DNA of 29,779 nt. It comes from an uncultured Chromatiaceae bacterium (GTDB taxonomy: Bacteria; Pseudomonadota; Gammaproteobacteria; Enterobacterales; Alteromonadaceae). Numbering within the stretch: position 1 is the stretch's first letter; every line of letters starts with the position of its first letter. The position numbers were made by a program, and so were the translations under genes. This document shows positions 24,792-29,779 of the stretch, piece after piece. The stretch spans positions 1-29,779 of the forward strand of contig CALJUX010000010.1 of the NCBI GenBank assembly GCA_937978655.1. The letters are read 5' to 3'. The notes under the pieces were generated by a model. That model had not been told where the DNA came from. It saw nothing but the letters and a program-made list of their open reading frames with translations, and did not search any database.

Positions 24792-24826
24792 AATGCAAAA
24801 AAGCCCTGCGAGGGCTTTTTTGCATT
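24792..24826. terminator. Strong bidirectional-type terminator after recA
   Basis: A perfect 16-bp stem, AATGCAAAAAAGCCCT (24792-24807) with AGGGCTTTTTTGCATT (24811-24826), has a GCG loop. A run precedes and T run follows the GC core on both strands. Confidence 0.92.
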
Positions 24827-24893
24827 TCAGCGGCAGGCCGTGTTTCATTTGTCTGGGGCGATCTTTTATCCGATCTTTATTTACTGCCTGTGT

Positions 24894-24917
24894 AGACGTC
24901 TAAACGTATAGAAGTTG
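24894..24917. promoter_or_regulatory. MetJ operator of metA
   Basis: Three adjacent 8-base met boxes: AGACGTCT (24894-24901, perfect consensus), AAACGTAT (24902-24909, 6/8) and AGAAGTTG (24910-24917, 5/8). Tandem boxes are how MetJ binds with S-adenosylmethionine. They lie 57 bases before the metA ATG and touch the candidate -35 box, so methionine sufficiency should repress metA-metH. Confidence 0.82.
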
Positions 24918-24943
24918 ACAATTTGCAGCGGTTTCGGCACAGT
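24915..24943 (+). promoter_or_regulatory. Candidate metA promoter
   Basis: A perfect TTGACA (24915-24920) is followed after 17 bases by CACAGT (24938-24943), a weak -10. An alternative -10, TATAGA (24907-24912), lies within the met boxes but lacks a good -35. In either case the MetJ operator overlaps or abuts it. Confidence 0.4.
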
Positions 24944-24973
24944 GGCGCATCTTTGTGGTGATGTGGAGTGATT

Positions 24974-25906
24974 ATGCCGATTAAAGTGATAGATCAGTTA
25001 CCAGCCGTAGAAGCTTTGTCAGCTGAGAATGTGTTTGTCATCACTGAAAGCCGGGCCCGTACTCAGGATATCCGTCCGCTGCGCATTGCCATTCTGAATC
25101 TGATGCCAAATAAAGTGGCCACTGAAATTCAGCTGCTAAGGTTGCTGGCGAATAGCCCATTACAAGTGGATATCGAACTGATCCGGCTGGATAACCACGT
25201 CAGCAAACACACGCCGGAAAGTCATCTGAACTGTTTTTATCGTTATTTTTCCGATGTGCAGCAGCAAAACTACGATGGTTTGATTATTACCGGCGCACCA
25301 CTTGGGCTGGTCGATTATGAAGATGTCAGTTACTGGCCGCAGCTTTCAGAAATATTGGCCTGGGCTGATAGACACGTCACATCCACATTATTCCTCTGTT
25401 GGGCTGCGCACGCTGCACTCTATTATTACTACGGCCTGCAGCGTGAGATCCGCGGCGAAAAGCTGTCTGGTGTGTACTGGCAAAATGTAGTACAGCCTTT
25501 GTGTCCACTAGTGCGTGGCTTTGATGACAGCTTCCTGGTGCCGCATTCACGTTATGCGCAAGTACCAAAACAAAAATATCAGCAACACCCGGATATTCAT
25601 GTGTTGGCGGAAGCCGACGCCACAGGTGCTTATTTGCTACAAAACTCCAGCGGCAGCCGGATTTTTGTCACTGGCCACCCGGAATATGATTTAACGACAT
25701 TAAACGATGAATATCAGCGCGACCTTGCCGCCGGCCTAAATCCTAAAGTGCCGGAGAATTATTTCCGTGACAACGACCCAAACAAAGGTCCAATGAAGCT
25801 GTGGCAAAGCCATGCCTTTTTGCTATTTAGTAATTGGCTTAATTATTATGTCTATCAAGCTACACCATTTGACTTAGCACGCGTAGGCGAGGGGAGAGAA
25901 GCATGA
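24974..25906 (+). CDS. metA: Homoserine O-succinyltransferase MetA
   Basis: MetA acylates homoserine with an acyl-CoA (succinyl-CoA in E. coli), the entry step to methionine. Family members differ between succinyl and acetyl use, and the sequence alone does not settle which. It has 310 residues (E. coli 309). The catalytic Cys142 lies in STLFLCWAAHAAL, with His235 and Glu237 in VTGHPEYD, at the E. coli positions. ILNLMPNKVATEIQLLRLL and TGAPLGLVDYEDV are further signatures. The start is ATG at 24974, five bases after GGAG (24965-24968); a GTG two codons upstream would overlap that site. It is the first gene of a MetJ-controlled operon; its stop overlaps metH-N by four bases (ATGA). Confidence 0.96.
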   Translation: MPIKVIDQLPAVEALSAENVFVITESRARTQDIRPLRIAILNLMPNKVATEIQLLRLLANSPLQVDIELIRLDNHVSKHTPESHLNCFYRYFSDVQQQNYDGLIITGAPLGLVDYEDVSYWPQLSEILAWADRHVTSTLFLCWAAHAALYYYYGLQREIRGEKLSGVYWQNVVQPLCPLVRGFDDSFLVPHSRYAQVPKQKYQQHPDIHVLAEADATGAYLLQNSSGSRIFVTGHPEYDLTTLNDEYQRDLAAGLNPKVPENYFRDNDPNKGPMKLWQSHAFLLFSNWLNYYVYQATPFDLARVGEGREA

Positions 25907-26967
25907 GTGCCCGGCTGACCGCAGACCAGTTTAAAAAAATCCTGACGGAACGCATTTTGATACTGGATGGCGCTATGGGCACCATGATCCAGAATTTCCA
26001 GCTGCAGGAAGCCGATTATCGCGGCACTGAATTCGCCGACTGGCCGTCAGACCTCAAAGGCAATAACGACTTACTCGTCCTGACCAAGCCTGAAGTGATT
26101 CTGTCTATTCACCGGCAATATCTGGAAGCTGGCGCCGACATTCTGGAAACCAACAGCTTTAACGCTACTACTATTGCGATGGCGGATTACGATATGTCGC
26201 ACTTGGCAGCGCGGATTAATCGCGAAGCGGCGCGTTTAGCGCGCCAGGCTTGTGATGAATTTACCGCTAAAAATCCGGCGAAACCGCGATTTGTCGCCGG
26301 TATTCTGGGGCCAACGAACCGCACTGCGTCGATTTCGCCGGATGTGAATGACCCGGGGTATCGTAATGTCAGCTTTGATCAGCTGGTTGGCGCGTATACC
26401 GAGGCGACCCATGCGCTGATTGAAGGTGGCGCCGACCTCATCATGCTCGAAACCATTTTTGATACATTAAACGCCAAAGCGGCGGCTTTTGCCGTGCTGC
26501 AAGTATTTGATGAGCTGGGTTATAAATTGCCGGTAATGATCTCTGGCACTATCACGGACGCATCAGGCCGGACTTTGTCGGGCCAGACCACTGAAGCCTT
26601 TTATCATTCGCTGGCGCATGTTGAACCGGTCAGTTTTGGCCTGAACTGCGCTTTAGGCCCGGATCTGTTGCGGCCCTATGTCGAAACCATGGCGGCCATC
26701 GCCGAATGTGCCACTTCTGTGCATCCCAATGCCGGTTTGCCGAATGAATTTGGCGAATACGATTTGAACGCGACCGACATGGCGGCAGAAATCAAAGATT
26801 GGGCCAATAACAACTTTATTAATATTGTCGGCGGTTGCTGCGGAACGACGCCCGAGCATATTCGTGTGATTGCGGATGTTGTGGCGGGTTTACCACCGCG
26901 CGAGCCGAAGCCGGTCAGTCACAGTTTTAATCTGGCTGGTCTTGAAGCCTTTTCGTTGGAGTGGTAA
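25903..26967 (+). CDS. metH: Methionine synthase, homocysteine-binding subunit (MetH N-terminal domain)
   Basis: This 354-residue protein equals the first module of cobalamin-dependent methionine synthase (E. coli residues 1 to about 353), which activates homocysteine on zinc. The zinc ligands are Cys249 in FGLNCALGP and Cys312-Cys313 in VGGCCGTTPEH. Other signatures are ILDGAMGTMIQ, ADILETNSFNATT and LETIFDTLNAKAA. The start overlaps the metA stop (ATGA). It stops at TAA 26965-26967, right after the module-ending GLEAFSLEW, and the rest of MetH follows as a separate gene in another frame. The division lies exactly at the inter-domain linker, so it probably works in trans with the next protein. 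A frameshift in a single metH is the alternative. Confidence 0.9.
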   Translation: MSARLTADQFKKILTERILILDGAMGTMIQNFQLQEADYRGTEFADWPSDLKGNNDLLVLTKPEVILSIHRQYLEAGADILETNSFNATTIAMADYDMSHLAARINREAARLARQACDEFTAKNPAKPRFVAGILGPTNRTASISPDVNDPGYRNVSFDQLVGAYTEATHALIEGGADLIMLETIFDTLNAKAAAFAVLQVFDELGYKLPVMISGTITDASGRTLSGQTTEAFYHSLAHVEPVSFGLNCALGPDLLRPYVETMAAIAECATSVHPNAGLPNEFGEYDLNATDMAAEIKDWANNNFINIVGGCCGTTPEHIRVIADVVAGLPPREPKPVSHSFNLAGLEAFSLEW

Positions 26968-29594
26968 TGCAACAACAAGCCCGCTTTATTAACATTGGTG
27001 AGCGCACCAACGTCACGGGGTCTGCCCGCTTCAAAAAGCTGATTATGGATGGCAAGTTTGAAGCCGCTTTGGATGTGGCGCGCCAGCAAGTCGAAAACGG
27101 TGCCCAAATCATCGATATCAACATGGACGAAGCGATGCTCGACAGCAAAGCGGCCATGGTGCGTTATCTGAACTTGCTGGCCAGTGAACCCGATATCGCC
27201 CGCGTGCCGATTATGGTCGACTCGTCGAAATGGGAAGTGATTGAAGCCGCCCTGAAATGTATTCAGGGTAAAGCGGTGGTGAATTCGATTTCCTTAAAAG
27301 AAGGTGAAGCGCCTTTTATTCAGCAGGCAAAGTTACTGCGTCGCTACGGCGCTGCTGTGGTGGTGATGGCGTTTGATGAAGTAGGTCAGGCCGATACCAA
27401 AACGCGTAAAGTCGAAATTTGCCAGCGCGCCTATAAGATCCTGGTGGAGCAAATCGGCTTTCCGCCACAAGACATTATCTTCGACCCCAATATCTTCGCT
27501 GTCGCCACCGGCATCGAAGAGCACAACAACTATGCCGTTGATTTCATCGAAGCCACCCGCGAGATAAAGCGGTTATGCCCGCATGCGAAAATTTCCGGCG
27601 GGGTGTCGAACGTGTCGTTTTCGTTTCGGGGCAATGACCCGGTGCGCGAAGCCATTCATTCGGTGTTTTTGTATCACGCGATTAAAGCCGGCATGGATAT
27701 GGGCATCGTCAACGCCGGCCAGCTGGCTGTCTATGATGATATCCCGGCATTGCTGAAAGAACGCGTCGAAGATGTGGTGTTAAACCGCCGTGCCGATGCC
27801 ACTGAACGTTTGTTAGAAGTTGCCGCGCAGTTCCACGGTAAGGGCACTGTTGCAGTCAAAGAAGATGACGCCTGGCGCAGCTGGCCTGTGGCCAAGCGCT
27901 TAGAACATGCATTGGTCAAAGGCATTACCGATTTTATCGATCAGGATACTGAAGAAGCACGCTTAAGTGTCGAGCGTCCACTGCATGTGATTGAAGGTCC
28001 GCTGATGGACGGCATGAACGTGGTCGGTGATTTATTTGGTGAAGGCAAGATGTTCCTCCCGCAGGTGGTCAAATCCGCCCGCGTGATGAAAAAGGCGGTG
28101 GCTTATCTGCAACCTTATATAGAAGCAGAAAAAGCCGGCTCCGGCGCCACGACCCAAGGCAAAGTGCTGATGGCCACCGTCAAAGGTGATGTGCACGATA
28201 TTGGCAAGAATATCGTTGGCGTGGTGCTGCAGTGCAATAACTATGAAGTGATTGACCTCGGTGTGATGGTGCCTTGCGCCACTTTGCTGCAAAAAGCCAA
28301 AGAGCTGAATGTCGATGTCATCGGGTTATCAGGTTTAATCACGCCGTCGCTGGACGAGATGGTGCATGTCGCCAAAGAAATGACCCGGCTTGGTTTCACC
28401 ATTCCATTATTAATTGGTGGCGCCACTACCTCCAAAGCGCATACCGCTATCAAAATTGCGCCGCATTATGATCATGGCGTGGTGTACGTACCGAATGCGT
28501 CGCGTAGTGTCTCTGTGGTGCAGTCGTTGATTTCGGCCGAACTGAAACCGGATTATCTGGCTCGGGTGCAAGATGAGTATGTACGTGTTATCGAACAACA
28601 TCAGCGCAGTCGCAAACATGAAGAAATTCTGACGCTGGAACAGGCGCGGGCCAATCGCTTTCCACTGGATTTGCAAAAAGTCGCGCCGGCGCCGCTACAG
28701 CCTGGTGTGCATGTCTGGCAAGACGTTGATTTAGAGGTGCTGCGCGATTACATCGACTGGACGCCATTTTTCCTCACCTGGCAATTATCCGGTAAATTCC
28801 CCGCCATTCTGAATCATGCCGAAGTGGGGCTGGAAGCCCGCCGGGTGTATCAGGATGCCAATGCAATGTTAGATCGGATGATTGCAGAGCAAAGAGTTAA
28901 GGGGCGCGCGGTGTTTGGTTTGTTCCCCGCCAATAGTGATGGCGATGACATTATTGTCTGGACCGACGAAAGCCGCAAAACCGAGCGTTGCCGTTTGTTT
29001 AATTTGCGCCAGCAAGTTGCACTTCGCAACAAAGCGCCGAACTGCTCTTTAGCTGATTTCATAGCACCGGTGGATTCTGGCATTGCCGACTATATCGGTG
29101 CCTTTGCTGTCAGTACCGGTTTTGGTGCTGACGAGTTTGCCGCAGAATTTGCCAAAGCGCATGACGACTACAACAGTATTATGGTGAAAGCGCTGGCCGA
29201 CCGTTTGGCAGAGGCTCTGGCTGAGTATCTGCATATGAAAGTACGCAAAGAATACTGGGGTTATGCTGCGAATGAACAACTGGATAATGAGCAGTTGATT
29301 CGCGAAGCCTATCAGGGTATTCGTCCGGCGCCAGGTTACCCTGCTTGTCCGGAACATACTGAGAAGGGCACTTTGTTCTCTTTATTAGATGCAGAGGCAA
29401 AGATCGGTATGTTACTGACCGAAAGCTATGCCATGTGGCCCGGCGCTGCAGTATCGGGTTGGTATTTAGCGCATCCGGATAGCAAGTACTTCGCGGTCAG
29501 CAAGATTGGCGAAGATCAGCTGGCAGAATATGCGCTGAAAAAAGGCTGGACCCGCAGCGAAGCTGAAACCTGGTTAGCACCAAACCTGCGCTAA
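26967..29594 (+). CDS. metH: Methionine synthase, folate-, cobalamin- and reactivation-domain subunit (MetH C-terminal part)
   Basis: This 875-residue protein carries the rest of MetH. It has a methyltetrahydrofolate (pterin-binding) domain beginning FINIGERTNVTGSARF (about 8-270), a four-helix cap (about 300-390), a B12-binding domain with the lower axial ligand His410 in GDVHDIGKN, and a C-terminal AdoMet reactivation domain with RPAPGYPACPEHTEK and the ending WLAPNLR. It moves methyl from methyltetrahydrofolate through cobalamin to homocysteine. ATG at 26967 overlaps the previous stop as TAATG, and GGAG (26958-26961) lies five bases before it, so it is set up for coupled translation. The two parts sum to 1229 residues against 1227 in E. 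coli, with no domain missing. Confidence 0.93.
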   Translation: MQQQARFINIGERTNVTGSARFKKLIMDGKFEAALDVARQQVENGAQIIDINMDEAMLDSKAAMVRYLNLLASEPDIARVPIMVDSSKWEVIEAALKCIQGKAVVNSISLKEGEAPFIQQAKLLRRYGAAVVVMAFDEVGQADTKTRKVEICQRAYKILVEQIGFPPQDIIFDPNIFAVATGIEEHNNYAVDFIEATREIKRLCPHAKISGGVSNVSFSFRGNDPVREAIHSVFLYHAIKAGMDMGIVNAGQLAVYDDIPALLKERVEDVVLNRRADATERLLEVAAQFHGKGTVAVKEDDAWRSWPVAKRLEHALVKGITDFIDQDTEEARLSVERPLHVIEGPLMDGMNVVGDLFGEGKMFLPQVVKSARVMKKAVAYLQPYIEAEKAGSGATTQGKVLMATVKGDVHDIGKNIVGVVLQCNNYEVIDLGVMVPCATLLQKAKELNVDVIGLSGLITPSLDEMVHVAKEMTRLGFTIPLLIGGATTSKAHTAIKIAPHYDHGVVYVPNASRSVSVVQSLISAELKPDYLARVQDEYVRVIEQHQRSRKHEEILTLEQARANRFPLDLQKVAPAPLQPGVHVWQDVDLEVLRDYIDWTPFFLTWQLSGKFPAILNHAEVGLEARRVYQDANAMLDRMIAEQRVKGRAVFGLFPANSDGDDIIVWTDESRKTERCRLFNLRQQVALRNKAPNCSLADFIAPVDSGIADYIGAFAVSTGFGADEFAAEFAKAHDDYNSIMVKALADRLAEALAEYLHMKVRKEYWGYAANEQLDNEQLIREAYQGIRPAPGYPACPEHTEKGTLFSLLDAEAKIGMLLTESYAMWPGAAVSGWYLAHPDSKYFAVSKIGEDQLAEYALKKGWTRSEAETWLAPNLR

Positions 29595-29626
29595 CGGAAT
29601 TTTACTGCTATATAGAGTAGGTGACT

Positions 29627-29657
29627 GAAGCCAATCGCTGCCGCGATTGGCTTCTTT
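29627..29657 (+). terminator. Terminator after the metA-metH operon
   Basis: GAAGCCAATCGC (29627-29638) pairs perfectly with GCGATTGGCTTC (29643-29654) around TGCC, followed by TTT. The T-tract is short but the 12-bp stem is strong. Confidence 0.75.
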
Positions 29658-29741
29658 GTCTGTGCTGCGGCTGGTTTATAGACAGGTATTTACGATAAAA
29701 ACAGCAGTTCGAGCAAAAAACATTCGAACGATCGCAAAACG

Positions 29742-29775
29742 GTAACTTTTCTCAAATTTAGGCTTGCGTAACTTT
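29742..29775. repeat. Short direct repeat at the right edge
   Basis: GTAACTTT occurs at 29742-29749 and 29768-29775, a 26-base period, in AT-rich DNA after the metH terminator. A loose dyad GTTCGA/TCGAAC lies at 29707-29729. No gene is visible from 29658 to 29779. These may belong to the control region of a gene beyond the window, or be chance. Confidence 0.3.
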
Positions 29776-29779
29776 CCTG

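Noticed and set aside
25903..26967. Calling the first metH gene a pseudogene
   Set aside because: The module is complete, keeps all zinc ligands, and the second gene has a proper start signal. A frameshift remains possible but is less likely.

Overview
This window is a stretch of gammaproteobacterial chromosome, probably the left end of an assembly contig. It carries the conserved block rlmD-relA-mazG-pyrG-eno / ftsB-ispD-ispF-truD-surE-pcm-(yqaA)-nlpD-rpoS / mutS / pncC-recA, followed by a methionine block (metA and a two-gene metH). Gene order and protein sequences resemble E. coli and its relatives. The yqaA-type gene between pcm and nlpD, the lack of mazEF after relA and of recX after recA, and the cluster between rpoS and mutS fit an Alteromonadales/Chromatiaceae-type marine or freshwater genus better than an enteric; Rheinheimera/Alishewanella is my best guess, and it is only an inference. 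No rRNA, tRNA, CRISPR array, transposase or prophage gene was seen.

Region by region. Bases 1-47 are not biological: they read as the end of the Illumina P7 adapter, an 8-base index and the full Read-2 adapter, fused to a truncated rlmD. Bases 49-3955 hold rlmD (partial), relA (monofunctional (p)ppGpp synthetase) and mazG, ending in a terminator. Bases 4010-7180 hold pyrG and eno, each followed by a hairpin. Bases 7263-7931 encode a 222-residue protein I do not recognise. Bases 7943-14510 form the long ftsB-to-rpoS run, with mostly 4-base overlaps: cell division, isoprenoid synthesis, tRNA pseudouridylation, survival/repair proteins, a DedA/VTT-like membrane protein, the amidase activator NlpD and the stationary-phase sigma factor.

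Bases 14610-20487 are the most interesting part. A four-gene operon sits between rpoS and mutS: a circularly permuted ATP-grasp enzyme, an alpha-E protein, a 799-residue fusion of a decayed ATP-grasp half with a second alpha-E domain, and a transglutaminase-like cysteine peptidase. It is preceded by an almost perfect sigma-54 (-24/-12) promoter. Comparative genomics links this gene set to peptide-bond or tag synthesis and to the Anbu proteasome-like protease, but no Anbu gene is present here and the product is unknown.

Bases 20505-24826 carry mutS (minus strand), pncC and recA. A LexA box overlaps the pncC stop codon, so recA should be SOS-induced. Bases 24894-29657 carry metA, metH-N and metH-C as an overlapping operon behind a MetJ operator. 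Cobalamin-dependent methionine synthase is split exactly between its homocysteine and folate domains, and the second gene has its own Shine-Dalgarno sequence.
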